The notes under the pieces were generated by a model, which was not told the origin of the DNA, searched no databases, and was given only the letters and a program-made list of their open reading frames with translations. 64,000 bases of DNA, from the NCBI GenBank assembly GCA_028571685.1, contig CM053142.1:126224796-126288795 (forward strand), read 5' to 3'. The stretch is from Heterohyrax brucei. Lineage: Eukaryota > Chordata > Mammalia > Hyracoidea > Procaviidae. Below, one piece after another: positions 22,382 to 33,775 of the stretch; position 1 is the first letter of the stretch, and the number at the start of each line of letters is the position of its first letter. The position numbers and the translations under genes are program-made.

Positions 22382-23690
22382 CAGGACCAGGATGGTGGAA
22401 GAGTCAGACACTTCCTGTGGTTCTTCTTACGACAAAGACCTGAAAAAAACAAGTAAATTGATTATATATGACAATCTAGGAGTCCTGATCATCAAAGACT
22501 AAGTTGAGGAGTCAAAATGAGCAGTAGGAGGATGGAAAGCCAATTCAGGAGCAGCAAAGAAATACCAGCCATTAGATAGCTGATATCCTGCCGGCTGGGA
22601 CAGCCAGTGCCTGCCAGCTGAGGTGAGCGGCAGTGGTCAGGGTGTGCCACACTGCACTGGGAGAGACCGGGCAGAGGAGAATTTGCATAAGCCTTAGGGG
22701 CCAGGAGGAAGTGATGCTGGACCTGCAAAAGTTAGCTGCAAGTGTTACTGCATGGGATCAAAATAACTTCTTCCCCTACTCTGGGACTTCCACAGTGGAG
22801 AAATGCCACTCTCCCCTCACCTACTCCCCATTCCGGCAGTATTAAACATCTGCCATCCCCCTAAGCAGGAACTAAGTAAGGGCTATCTGCACCCAAACTA
22901 GTCTTGTGGCTTGGAGTGTGTGGGGGGAAACCTGTCAAGCTCCCTAAGCCAGGAACTCAGGACTTTCCATTCCCAAATCAGACTTGTAGCTTTAAAACAT
23001 TGTCATTTCCCCTAAGTTAGGAACTCAGGGCAGGCACTGTCCCTTTGCCTAGGCACTGGCATATGGATTCCAAGGATGCATAATACCCTTCATCCCAGCC
23101 TAGACCCATGTGGGTCTGTTCAGCAGTGTAGAACCTCATAAGCGAGTAACAACAGGGCATATACCTGAAGCCTGTTTTCAAATGCAACAGCAAAGAGGGT
23201 AGAAGATTTGTGGCATTTCACACTGCCTGGCCCATGAAGCAGAGTCTCCACCCACCCACACCAGGGGCGTATAGGTGGGCAGTATCATATATTCCACCTA
23301 GCCATATAGAATAAGTAGTGCCCTCCAGTCCTTACAACAATAGCACTGGGTGCCCAAAGTCCAGCTGCAAAACCCACACACCTATGTGCTGTAGGAGCCA
23401 GGGACACACTTCTCACCCAGGCCCTCAGGAACAGCACCCTGCCTTGTTCAGCACCTAGCTTCCTACTTCATCCAGATACCTGTGCCTGCTCCAGATACCC
23501 CTGGATGGTCCTGCCCATCTGGGACAGTTGGTGAGAATCTGCACCACACACTCAATGACTGACAACCTGGTCACCTGAGCTGAGTCCCACAAGAAAAGTG
23601 AACAGATTTGTGAGCTCATACACCTAATAGCTGCTTCAGCCATCTAGTGACAGGATTTAAGAGCTTCAGAGACACCAGTAACCAAAGTAA
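22382..23690 (+). promoter_or_regulatory. L1 5' UTR (former internal promoter)
   Basis: GC-richer than its surroundings and placed directly upstream of L1 ORF1; in L1 families this segment carries the internal promoter. It is the only L1 5' UTR seen in the window. Decayed, with no claim that it is active. Confidence 0.6.
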
Positions 23691-24087
23691 AACACACACA
23701 GCCTACGTGGACATATCAAAACAAAACAAAAAGCTAGGACATAGTAAACAATATAATAACTTATTGATGGCTCAGAGACAACAGTCACATCAAAGCAGGA
23801 CAACATGGCTCTAGCAAATGACCAAAACAAGGAACAAGGAAAGCTTCCAGAAGAAGGCAGTCTTGGAAGTAGTAGAGCTAGATTAATATACACAGCTCTT
23901 CCAAAGATCAGGAAGATCAGACAAAACTCTGACTGAGCCAAGAAATACATAGACAAAGCAATAGAGGAATTCAGGAATAAAATACAAGAACAAAATGACA
24001 AAATTTAACAGGCTGCTAAGAATCATAGACAGCAACTAGAAATCCAAAAGATTAACAATAAAATTTCTGAATTCAGACAATAGATCA

Positions 24088-24240
24088 GGAAACCCTGGTG
24101 GTGCAGTGGGTTAAGTGCTATGGCTGCTAACCTAAGAGTCAGCAGTTTAACTGCACCGGCCACTCCTTGGAAACTATAGGGTGGTTCTTCTCTGTCCTAT
24201 AGGGTTTCTATGGGTCAAAACTGACTTGATGGTAATAGAT
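24088..24240 (+). repeat. AfroSINE inserted in L1 ORF1
   Basis: Sense copy 'ggaaaccctggtggtgcagt' to 'cttgatggtaatagattcga' interrupts ORF1; L1 resumes with 'gttgggagctaatagaaggt'. Confidence 0.92.
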
Positions 24241-25526
24241 TCGATGTTGGGAGCTAATAGAAGGTCATAGGAGTAGAACTGAGGCAATGGAAGTCAAAAT
24301 TAGTGAGATTGAGGATAAGTCCCTTGATACTAATTTATTTGAGGAAAAATCAGATAAAAGAATCTTTAAAAATGAAGAAACTGTAAGATTTATGTGGGAC
24401 ACTGTCAAGAGTAAAAATCTATGAGTGGCAGAAGTGCCCGAACAGGGTGATAACAGAAAATAGAGAATTGTTGAAGCTTTGCTGGCAGAAAACTTCACTG
24501 ATATTGTGAATGTTGAGAAGGTATCTATATGAGCATCTCTTTGAACCTCACATAAGGTAGATCTCAAAAGTAAAAGGACCAAGACTTCTTATACTCAAAC
24601 TTGTCAAAACCAAAGATAAAGATAGAATCTTAAGAGAGGCTACAGATAAATGAAAAGTCACCTACAAAGGAGAGACAGTAAGTCTAAACTCTGACTAGGC
24701 TTAAGAAGCCATGCAGGCAAGAAGGCAGTGGGATGATGTTTATAAAGCCTTGAAAGAAAAAGATTGCTGGACAAGAATTATATATCTAGAAAAACTGTTT
24801 TTAGAATATAATGACAAAATTAGGGCATTTCTAGATAGAATTTAGGGGCTTCATAAAAACCAAGCAAAAATTACAAGAAATATTAAAAGGAAGTCCTATG
24901 ATTAGAAAACCAATAGTATCAGACAACAACCAAAACTAAAACACAGGAGAGAACAACCAGATATCAACCCAGATAGGAAAGTCACAAAAACAAGTCAAAG
25001 TTAAAAGAGTGAAAATAAGGAAAGAGAGATGTCAATACGTAAACAATGACAGCATTGAAACAAAAAAGAGGGACTAATTAGTATAGTCATAGAACAGACA
25101 CTGCATCAAAGAAGACATTCAGGCAACCAACACACATGAGAAAATGCTCATCATCATTAGCCATTAGAGAAATGCAAATTAAATATACCATGAGATATCA
25201 TCTCACCCCAGCAAAACTGGCACTAATCTAAGAACACAAAGTAACAGATATTGGAGAGGTTGTGGAGAGACTAGAACACTTACGTGTTGCTGGTGGGAAT
25301 GTAAAATCATGCAACAAAATGATTTGGTACTTCCTTTAAAAGCTAGAAATAGAAATACCCTACAATCTAGCAATCCCATTCCTCAGATATATCCTAGAGA
25401 AATAAGAGCAGTCACACAAATAGATATATGCACACCTATGTTCATTACAGCATTGCTCACAATAGCAAAAAGATGGAAGTAACATAGGTGGCTGTTAACG
25501 AATGGATAAACGAATTATGGTATGTA

Positions 25527-26052
25527 TGAGGTCTGACAAGTCTGTGAACTTTGTTTTTCTAACTGCTACATACCTCATTGCTGAATATCGCTAAAGTCAC
25601 CTTTGAAATACTCCCCTTGGGAAGCTATGCACTGATGCCCGCACCTAGTCCACCCTTCAGAGTAACTTGGGAACTCTAGAATGGTCATTGCACATGGAGT
25701 CATGGTGGCAGGTTCATAAACTTAATCGCATAGTTGTCTGTGGGAGTTTTTAGCCAATAAGTAAATAACTGTATTGGAACACCCTCCCTTCTCACCTTTT
25801 CAGGCCTCCAATAACTTTTTTATTTACCTGGAAGATAAAGGAAATATTGAAAGGAAGACATTTTGATGACATTCAGGACATTAAGGGTAATATGACAATA
25901 GCTCTGATGTTCATTCCACAAAAAGAGTTCCAAAATTGCTTTGAAGGGTGGACCCTAGGGGAGTACTTCAAAGGTGACCATAGTGATATTCAGCAATAAA
26001 GTATGTAACACTTTTTCTAGGATGAATTCATGAACTTAATTGGCAATTCTCA
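25527..26052 (+). mobile_element. Mariner-derived fold-back element, copy 2
   Basis: Inserted at a TA in the L1 (25525-25526 and 26053-26054). Inverted ends 'tgaggtctgacaagtctgtg' and the reverse complement of 'catgaacttaattggcaatt'. Same layout as copies 1 and 3: an inverted copy of the 3' end at the left (25560-25680). Then comes an internal terminal-repeat-like piece ('gttcataaacttaatcgcat', about 25711-25730). Then the transposase C-terminal part in plus orientation ('gtctgtgggagtttttagcc', 'tattgaaaggaagacatttt') and the normal 3' end. About 526 bp. Confidence 0.88.
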
Positions 26053-27159
26053 TACACACAGTGGAATACCAGGCAATGATAAAGAACAAGGATGAATCCA
26101 GAAACATCTCACAACATCGATGAATCTGGAGGGCATTATGCTCAGTGAAATTAGTCACAAAAAGACAAATGTTGTATGAGATCACTATTTTGAGAACTCA
26201 AGACAAGGTTTAAACACAGAAGGAAACCTTTGATGGTTATGTGGGAAATTCACTAACTAGATGGTAGACAGTGATCATCTTTGGTAACAAGAAAGATGAC
26301 ACACAATATAAGGGAAGTCAGCTGGACCAAAACAAAAGCTAAGAAGTTTCCTGAACAATTCTAAACATATTGAGGAACAGAGAAGCTGAGGCAGGAGCCT
26401 GGGGACCATAGTTTTAGGAGACATCTGGGTCTACTCACATAGCAAAGTTTATTAAGAAAATGTTGTGTATCCCAATTTGGTGAGTGGCACTTAAGGTCTT
26501 AAAAGCTTGGGAGTAGCCATCAAAGAGGCATCAATTGGTCCCAATCTACTTGGAACAAAGGAAAAAAATAATGAAGAAAAATTCTGGCCCAAGAGATAAA
26601 AGATCCACATAATCCAGAGATTCTACCAGCCTGAGACCAGAAGAAGTAGATGGTGCCTGGCTACCATCAATGAGTGCCCTGACAGGGAGCACAACAGAGT
26701 CCCGAACAGAGCAGGAGAAAAGTACTGAGAAGAACTCAAATTCACATAAAAAGACCAGATTTAATGATCCGGTAGAAACTGAAGGAACCCCCAAAACTAT
26801 GGCCTCCAGATGTTCTGTTAGCCCAGAACTAAAACTATTCCCAAAGCCAGTGCTTCTAACAAAGATTAGACTGGACTATAAAACAAACAAACAAAAAAGA
26901 ACACTTGTGAGGAGTGTTCTGCTGAGTTCAATCAGATAACTGAGACCAAGTGAATGGTTGTCTGGAGGCAGGATGAGAAGGCGGGAATGGACAGGAACTG
27001 GTTGAACAAACACAAGAAGTCAAGAGTGGAAAGGAGTAGTATGCTGTCATCTCATAGGGATTACAACTAATGTTACAGAACAGTATATGCATGAATTTTT
27101 GTATGAGAAATTGACTTAAGGTGTACATTTTTACCTAAAGCACAGTAAAAAAAAAGAAA

Positions 27160-27725
27160 AAAGAAAAATCTTTAATGTCTCCCCAAACACAGAACTCTGG
27201 CTGGCTGGCAAACACAGAACTCTATCAAGTAAATAGCCAATAAATCTCCAAAGACCTTATACCCTCCCAGATTTATAGCAGTTTCCCCGAACGGTCCCTT
27301 CTAGGGACTGGCTGGAAGAAAGAGGAAGCAGTCTCTCCAGTCGGTTGCATCACATACCAGTATTTGCATCACACATCAGTATTTGACTGTGATGTGTGTG
27401 TGAGCAGCTGTGATTTGTGTCCCATGATTCCTAGGGCCCCTGTGTAGTCAGGAACAGTGATGACATGGAAACCATTGTACTAAATTGATGTTTTAAAATT
27501 AAACTCCATTTTAAAATCTGTGAAATATTATTGAATCTATTTACTGACAAAAGGAGAAATTTAGGTTTTTACATATGGAAAAGAAAAAGCTGGAAAACAT
27601 ACAGGCAAAATAAGATAATTAAGTTATATAAAGTCACCAGGTTGTGGTGAAGTACTTATTTAAGGCTACCCTAAGGTTTCTGTAATGTTGTTATCTGGTT
27701 CTAATAGTGGATGAAAATGTTTTTG
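27160..27725. other. No gene; unclassified
   Basis: Holds a short direct repeat 'caaacacagaactct' twice near 27185-27225 and a TG-rich patch near 27390. No coding signal. Confidence 0.5.
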
Positions 27726-27727
27726 AC

Positions 27728-27995
27728 TCCTGTATTTATTGCTATGTCACAAATGATCCCCTAAACTTAGAGGTTTCAAACCACCACTTCGTTATATCTC
27801 ACAGTTCTGTGGATAGGCTGGGTAATTCTTCTGTGGCTCTCACTTAGAGTCTCTCAGGAATCTGTCATGAGATGGGAACTGGGCTGCTCTGTGTGGCCTC
27901 TTTTCTGCACATGGTGGCTTATTCTCCAGGAATTCTTCACACAGAGTGCAGGACTCCAAGAGGGTGAAGCAAAAGCTGCCAGACATTTTTTGGTC
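27728..27995. repeat. Old interspersed repeat, family not assigned
   Basis: 'tatttattgctatgtcacaa', 'gtttcaaaccaccacttcgt' and 'tatctcacagttctgtggat' form a pattern common to an ancient mammalian repeat. I could not fix the family name. Confidence 0.45.
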
Positions 27996-28069
27996 TCTTG
28001 CTATTTTATTGTGCTCTAAGTAAAAGTGTATAATCCAAATCAATTTTTCATAAAGAAATCATACAGAAA

Positions 28070-28445
28070 CTTGAACACACATTGCTATGTAACTCTAGCT
28101 GCTCTGCCCACACTGTGACAGCATACCGCTCCTTTCCACTCTGTATTTCTCATGTACATTCAGTTGGCTTCTGGGCCCCTCTGCCCTCTCATCTCTCCTC
28201 AGCGCCAGAACTGCCAGGCTAGTCTCGTATAGCTATGTAAGCCAAGAAGCCCATTCATCACTAGTATCGTTTTTGTGTCTTATAGTCCAGTCAATCCTTG
28301 TTTAAAGAGTCGGCTTCAGGAATGGTTTCAGTTCTGGGCTGACAGAGTCCAGGGGCCATGTCTTCAGGAGACTCTCCAGTCTGTTGGACCATCAAGGCTG
28401 CCAGACTTTCTTAATGCCTGGGCTTAAAAGTTCTAGAACTTCATT
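28070..28445 (-). mobile_element. L1 LINE 3' UTR, antisense
   Basis: Antisense 3' UTR pattern 'ctgcccacactgtgacagca', 'ccagtcaatccttgtttaaa', 'ccatgtcttcaggagactct', matching the L1s at 46130 and 16090. Confidence 0.8.
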
Positions 28446-28566
28446 CACTTCCTCTGCATTCTCTTGGTGAAAGTGTCACAGGCCCAGCCCAGATAAGAGA
28501 AGGGATACAAACCCCACCTTTTAAGGGGAGAGTAGCTTGTACCTGCAGTGAAAGTTGGCATTGTTT

Positions 28567-29135
28567 GAGGTACTGGGTCCAACAATTAAGTCTGCAAACT
28601 CAAATGTTGTTAAGTGTTATGTACCTGACTGCTGAATATCACTATGATCACCTTCCAAGTATTCCCCTTGTGAAAGTGTACATTGATGCCAGCACGTAGT
28701 CCACTCTTCAAAGCAATTTTAGAACTCTTTCTGGAATGGCCATTGTTCACAGTGGCAAGGTGGCAAGTTCACGAACTCAATTGTATGGTTGTCTGTGAGG
28801 GAGTTTTTAACCAGTAAACAAATAACTGTGTTAGAAAACCCTCCCTAATCAACTGATCTGGCCCCCAATGACTTTTTTCTTTACATGAAGATAAAAAATT
28901 ATTGACAGGAAGACATTTTGATGACACTCAGGACATCAAGGATAATACAACAGCAGCTCTGAAGGCCATTTCAGAAAAAGAGTTCCAAAACTGTTTTGAA
29001 GAGTGGACTAGGCACTGGCATTGGTGCATAGCTTCCCAAGGGGAGCACTTTGCAGGTGACTGTAGTGCTGCTCAGTGATGAAGTATGTAGCACTTTTTCT
29101 AGGGTGAGTTCATGAACTTAATTGTCTGTCCTTCA
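28567..29135 (+). mobile_element. Mariner-derived fold-back element, copy 3
   Basis: Same structure as copy 2: left inverted arm (about 28590-28740), internal 'gcaagttcacgaactcaatt', transposase C-terminal piece ('gtctgtgagggagtttttaa', 'tgacaggaagacattttgat') and right arm ending 'catgaacttaattgtctgtc'. The left border is less clean than in copies 1 and 2, so the start is approximate. Confidence 0.82.
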
Positions 29136-29436
29136 TGTGTTTGAAGATCAGCTATCACACTGGTTTTAAAAGAGAAGTCATGATGAAATCTTAAAGCTAG
29201 CAACTAATCTGTCTAGTTTTTATTTACATAGTCATCACTCATTTGGATAGATTAGGTAGGCACTGTCCCAGGTATCTGTGGATATAATTTTGAACAAGAC
29301 AAACAAGGAGCAAATCCTCACGAGGCTTAAAGTCTTACACTGTTCCATTGCAAAGAATAAGCAAGTAAACAAATACACTGAAAGGCTAATTTCACAGTGT
29401 AGTATGAAAGGATGAGGGACTGCTTTAAGTAGAGTG

Positions 29437-29700
29437 ATCAGTGAAGCCCTCTTTGAAATGATATTTGAAGATGTGGGATGGGTACATTTAAGAGTGCAAA
29501 TTTCCAGGGCCTGTTCGTCCAGCAAACACCACAAAGGCCAGTGTGTTTAGTGGCTACTGAGTAAAAAGGAGTATCATCTGGGATGAGGTCACAGATGTAG
29601 TCCGGGGCCAGGTTCTGTAGTGCTAGTGCCTTGAGAGCCATGTTAAAGAGTTTGGATTTAATACCAGGTCATGGTAAATTAGAAATACTGATTTGTTTAT
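29437..29700. repeat. Old interspersed repeat, family not assigned
   Basis: 'ccaggttctgtagtgctagt' and 'atgttaaagagtttggattt' resemble an ancient mammalian repeat also echoed near 56440-56730. The minus-strand open frame 29438-29641 lies inside it and is not a gene. Confidence 0.45.
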
Positions 29701-29832
29701 AAAGATCACTCACCTTTCATCTTAGATAATTGTAGGTTTTCAAGAATGAAAGCTGCATGATGGTAAGGTGATGCAGGTATGGATTATAATAGCAGCAAAA
29801 ATTATGGAATGTTTGTAGATTTGGAAAATACT

Positions 29833-29848
29833 GGGGGGGGGGGGGGGG
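29833..29848. repeat. Poly-G run of 16
   Basis: Sixteen uninterrupted G on the plus strand after 'aaaatact'; a single-base run capable of forming a G-quadruplex. Confidence 0.95.
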
Positions 29849-30524
29849 AGGCAAGCCAGTTAGCAGTGCTGGTAGATTGTGGAGAATGAAAAGATACAGG
29901 GTCTTCCTGGTTTCTGTTCTGAGCAGCCGAGTAAATGAGTGCTATTTACTTAAAAGATTGGTTGAAGACTGGATTTTTAATGAGGATGGGGGAAGCAATC
30001 AAGAAAGCAAAGAATTATTATTGGAATATGTTTATAATGGGGAGAAATTGCTGATTATCTCCCTCGTATAGAAGTCCAAAGCCAAGTCAACCTTAAAAGC
30101 CTATATGGCATTTTAGAAGTAAATACAATGAAAAAAGAGAAGTTAGGTAATGGATCAACACTGCTAAGGGATACTGAAAAATTTGCAGCAAGTTAACCCT
30201 TTCAGGAAATGTCCAGCTTCTATTCCGTATTTATGATCAGCCCATTCAACAATGTGTGATTAAACTACGTGATTTGACTTATGGTTCATTTAAATATGTA
30301 TAGGAATAAACCACTATAACAAGGTAACATACTACATAGGAAACTAGAATAAATGATATATACTTAAAATATAAGGTCAGTGAGAACATTCATGTTTCTG
30401 TTAAGATAACTGCCATTTACTGAGGGGATTCTATCTCGTTGAATCATAAAATTGCTGATACCATCATTTTTGGACTTTGAAAATGGCAATGCCATGGGGT
30501 TCATCCTAATTTAGACTAAACACA

Positions 30525-30720
30525 GAACTAGATGTTTATATATAAATTAATGAATATTCACAACAACTCTTTGAGGTGGACTTTTTATTATCTTGTAACT
30601 GATAAAACTGAGGTTCTGAAAAAGGTTAAGCTTTACGCAAATATGTGACAAGTAAGCAGGCAAGATTCAAAACAGTGTCACTCTGGCACAGCATCTGGAC
30701 TCTAACCCACAAAGTGACAT
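30525..30720 (-). repeat. MIR SINE, antisense
   Basis: 'tattcacaacaactctttga', 'actgataaaactgaggttct', 'tggcacagcatctggactct' follow the reversed MIR order. Confidence 0.75.
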
Positions 30721-30839
30721 TACCCAGGTGTCACTTGACAGAGGAGACCCAGAAGAAGGATGTGACTTGCTTGAAGTGAAACAGCTGAGCAGTGGCTCAG
30801 CTAGAACTCAAAATAAGACATCCTGAGTGAGTTTAATTC

Positions 30840-31865
30840 TATTTCAGTGGCACAGCACATGCCAATCTGCCTTGAGAACTCTCTTGTGAAGGTGAATTTT
30901 TCTCTGATCCTTCTAGGTAGTAAATTGACTTGATTCTGTTGACTGGTCCAATTGTTATGTTCTTAGAAATCCAAATTCAATAGTTTACAGTGGTACCAAA
31001 GGAAAATATTTGTTGAATTAAATTAGTTTTACGATAAGGTGAAACAAGCACACTTTTTTAATGCTCTTTTTGGTATGATTGTGGAAGAAGTATTAATTAC
31101 TCGCGGCCAACTTCTCTTTCACATAGGTGCTATGGGACTGCTCAGATTAGCCCATGAGTAACAGAAATAAAGTGGCAGGTGCATTTGACTTTGTTTTAAA
31201 AAATCCAACAATCTCTCCCTGTGATAAATAAGAATCAGTTATTTCTTATAGCTTTGTCAGTATTCTTCTGCTTACCTTCCATGATTATGTCACTAGGATT
31301 TTTGCAGGTGGAGAAGAAGTGTGTCATCCTGTTGCACAGCATTTCTCTAATGGTCACTCTGTAGTTTATACCTCCTCTCAAGACACTTTATCTGTGGATG
31401 TGTCAGTGGCTTCACATCACTCACCATTACTACACCAACGCAACTTGTCATTTTTTCCCCAGGGGCTTCTCTTCCCTTTATAGTTTTTATGTCTTTACAA
31501 AGCCTTTTTTTTCTGTAGAAAGACTAATTTTTAGCACCGTCTTATGCGTGTCATAATGTAGATAGACCATTTGGTTTGTGGCCAGTAACTCTAAAGACTA
31601 GTCTTAGTGAGCTATTGGGGGAGCATTCAGATAAAATGTTTGTTTGTAGGATGCAGAGATAGGCAGATGTTAACAGATTTTTTTTTGTATAAATAAAAAA
31701 TACGTGCTTCTCAATGTGGACTCCTGGTTAACATTTTATAGGCTTGTTAATATTTTATACATTGTTTCTGTTCAACCAAGTTCAGAACTTCATGAACCAG
31801 TTGAATAGTAGGTTGGGTAATCAGGTAATACAATGGAAGTCTTTTTTCCAAAGCAGGGATGTGGA
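30840..31865. other. No gene recognised
   Basis: Searched for further exons of the minus-strand gene downstream of 31874; none with both splice borders and correct phase was found by eye. Confidence 0.4.
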
Positions 31866-31873
31866 TAAAGTAC

Positions 31874-32036
31874 CTGCAGATCATAAAAAAGAAGCAAAGT
31901 GACTTTAAAAACAGGATTTTTCACGTTGGCCACATCAGTGTGTTCACACTCACTGGAGTAGTGTTGTTGCTGGACGTGGAAGTATAAGCCACAAGACTCA
32001 GCCAGTGTTTTCAGCACACACAAACCCTCACCCCCA
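31874..32036 (-). CDS. Probable host gene exon, 163 nt
   Basis: Candidate next exon of the minus-strand gene. The donor 'gatctgcag|gtactt' is clear. An acceptor 'gcctctaggtcaccag' at 32037-32038 gives one base plus 54 open codons (GGEGLCVLKTLAESCGLYFH, then VQQQHYSSECEHTDVANVKN and a hydrophobic end TLLLFYDLQ). The single base completes the 'ag' left by exon 34372-34550 as serine. The nearer-consensus AG at 32045-32046 would bring in a stop after about ten codons, so I chose the inner one. The sequence is not a repeat I know. Less sure than the other exons, because the acceptor choice was made to fit the phase. No further downstream exon was found. Confidence 0.6.
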
Positions 32037-32339
32037 CTGGTGACCTAGAGGCACTGTACAAACTTGAGGCATTGTGCTTCAGCAAAGAAAGTAAATTTCA
32101 TTAATAATATATAAATCATCAAAGCATTAATAAGGAAGCTAGGAACATACTCATCACGGTGGGGCTGCGGCTTCCAAATTTTGGTTCCTCAGACAATACA
32201 CATTAGGGAGTTCATGCAAGGGTTAAGCTGTGGTGACCACTAGGGACAAGTCAAGAGGGAGAGGATAAGGCTCATGCTCTTGGCTACAGTAAAATTATAG
32301 GAAAGGCCAAAGGAAGACACGAAAGTGAGCAAGACTTCA

Positions 32340-32515
32340 ATAATTCTCAACCCTGGCTGCACATTGGAATCATGCGGAGAACACAGAAGACCTGTCAATG
32401 CTCAGGCCCCAACCCAACAAACAAAGCGAATTTCTACTCATGACATCTAGCTATCAGGAGTTCCTAATATTCCAAGGCACAGCAAGTTGAAAATCATTAG
32501 TTTGAAACAATGATC
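32340..32515. mobile_element. Old hAT-type non-autonomous element (MER5-like)
   Basis: 'aattctcaaccctggctgca' near one end and 'gttgaaaatcattagtttga' near the other are the degenerate inverted ends of the MER5-like group. Decayed. Confidence 0.6.
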
Positions 32516-32689
32516 ACGAATGAAATGCCCATAGGTAACAAATTAGTGAGGTAAGGTAGTAGTGACAGGGTTGGAGATAGTTGCAAACGAAACAGTACAT
32601 GCCCCATTTAACAGTTTCCATGCCAATTGTTCAGTGACATTTGTTACCTTTTTCACAGTGTGTCAGAAGCATAACTAATTTTTTTAAAT

Positions 32690-33057
32690 TGGGTTGTGTA
32701 ATACATGCAACCAAATGCATGAACCTTGGAAACATTAGGCTAAGTGAAAAACACCAGACATGAAAGGCCACATGTCAAATGTTTCCATTTCTATGAACTA
32801 TAATTTGCAGAACAAGTAAATTTTCATAGAAACAGAAAACAGATCAGCGGTTACCAGGCATGAGGAACAGGGGAGAGGGAATGACTGCTTAACGAGTACA
32901 GGATTTCTTTTGGTGGGGGGCAGTGATGAAAATGTTCTGAAATTGGACAGTGGTGATGGTTATACAACAGTGTGATGCACTAAAAGCTACTCAATTGTGT
33001 ACTTCAAAATGGTTACAGTGAAGAATTTTATGTGAATTTCAAGTTCATAAAAAAAGC
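32690..33057 (+). mobile_element. Old L1 (L1M-type) 3' end
   Basis: 'gtgaaaaacaccagacatga', 'agatcagcggttaccaggca', 'gtacttcaaaatggttacag' and an A-rich end form the standard 3' end of an ancient eutherian L1. Confidence 0.85.
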
Positions 33058-33324
33058 AAGGAGGTGAAGATAAAAACTGAGTTTACAAAGACCAACTCAG
33101 AATACACCAAATAAAAACCTTCTATGGAAGCTGAAATACAACCTATAGTGTAAAACTCCAGAGAGGAAAAATAGGGCCCACATATCAGGCTTAATGTTTA
33201 AAAAAGCCAGTCTGAGGCTATAAGGGGTGACTCCTCATCCTTTTGTGTGTGCTTCCAAGCTAGTGACATGGCTGTGCGTACTGCACCCTTTTCATCTTAA
33301 ATCAGACACAGCATGGATTTTGTT

Positions 33325-33605
33325 TAGTTACCTATTGCTATCAAGTGGATTCTGACTCATAGTGGCACTGTAGGCTCGAGGAGAAACTACCTCATTCGGT
33401 TTCCAAATCCATGATTTTTACAGGCCTAGGATCTTCCCTAGGGGTCACTATGAGTCAGAATCGACTCAACAGCAGTTTTTTGGCTTACTCCTTAAGAATC
33501 CAACTGCCATGTCTCTCTTCTATGTGGCCACCTGTGGGTTTGAACCACCTATCTTTTGATTAAACGTTAAGCCCTTAATCACTGCACCACTAAGGCTCCT
33601 TGTTT
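33325..33605 (-). repeat. AfroSINE (long form) with a small inverted SINE piece inside
   Basis: Antisense long-form SINE: start 'attctgactcatagtggcac', end 'atcactgcaccactaaggct'. Between about 33420 and 33480 lies a plus-oriented SINE tail ('tatgagtcagaatcgactca'), so an inverted SINE fragment interrupts the copy. Confidence 0.8.
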
Positions 33606-33611
33606 TGTTTT

Positions 33612-33775
33612 TTCCTTCTTCTGCCTATGAGAGTCAAGATAATTCTGACTCATGGTGACCCTATAGGACAGAGGAGAACTACCCCATAGGGTTTCTAAGT
33701 AGCACCTGGTAGATTTGAACTGCTGACCTTTTGGTTAGCAGCCAGTCTCTTGACCAATATGTCACTAGGGTTTCC
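33612..33775 (-). repeat. AfroSINE
   Basis: Antisense copy: 'attctgactcatggtgaccc' to 'tgaccttttggttagcagcc'. Confidence 0.93.

Larger units (their letters stand above)
22382..27155 (+). mobile_element. L1 LINE with 5' UTR and ORF1, most of ORF2 deleted
   Basis: A GC-richer 5' UTR (22382 to about 23690) starts 'aggatggtggaagagtcaga'. ORF1 remains (about 23740-24900) are broken but give readable pieces: AMEVKISEIEDKSLDTNLFE, KNEETVRFMWDTVKSKNL, ARRQWDDVYKALKEKDCW-like and TRIIYLEKLF. After about 25080 the sequence jumps to the ORF2 C-terminus ('gaagacattcaggcaaccaa'), so some 3 kb of ORF2 including the endonuclease and reverse transcriptase is gone. The 3' UTR follows to an A-rich tail at about 27155. 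A SINE (24088-24240) and a mariner derivative (25527-26052) are inserted. Confidence 0.85.

Noticed and set aside
29438-29641. Minus-strand open frame MALKALALQNLAPDYICDLI
   Set aside because: Lies in an old interspersed repeat whose other mammalian copies give similar chance peptides.
32037-32046. Outer acceptor AG at 32045-32046 for the 31874 exon
   Set aside because: Using it brings an early stop in the frame required by the upstream exon; the inner AG at 32037-32038 keeps the frame open.
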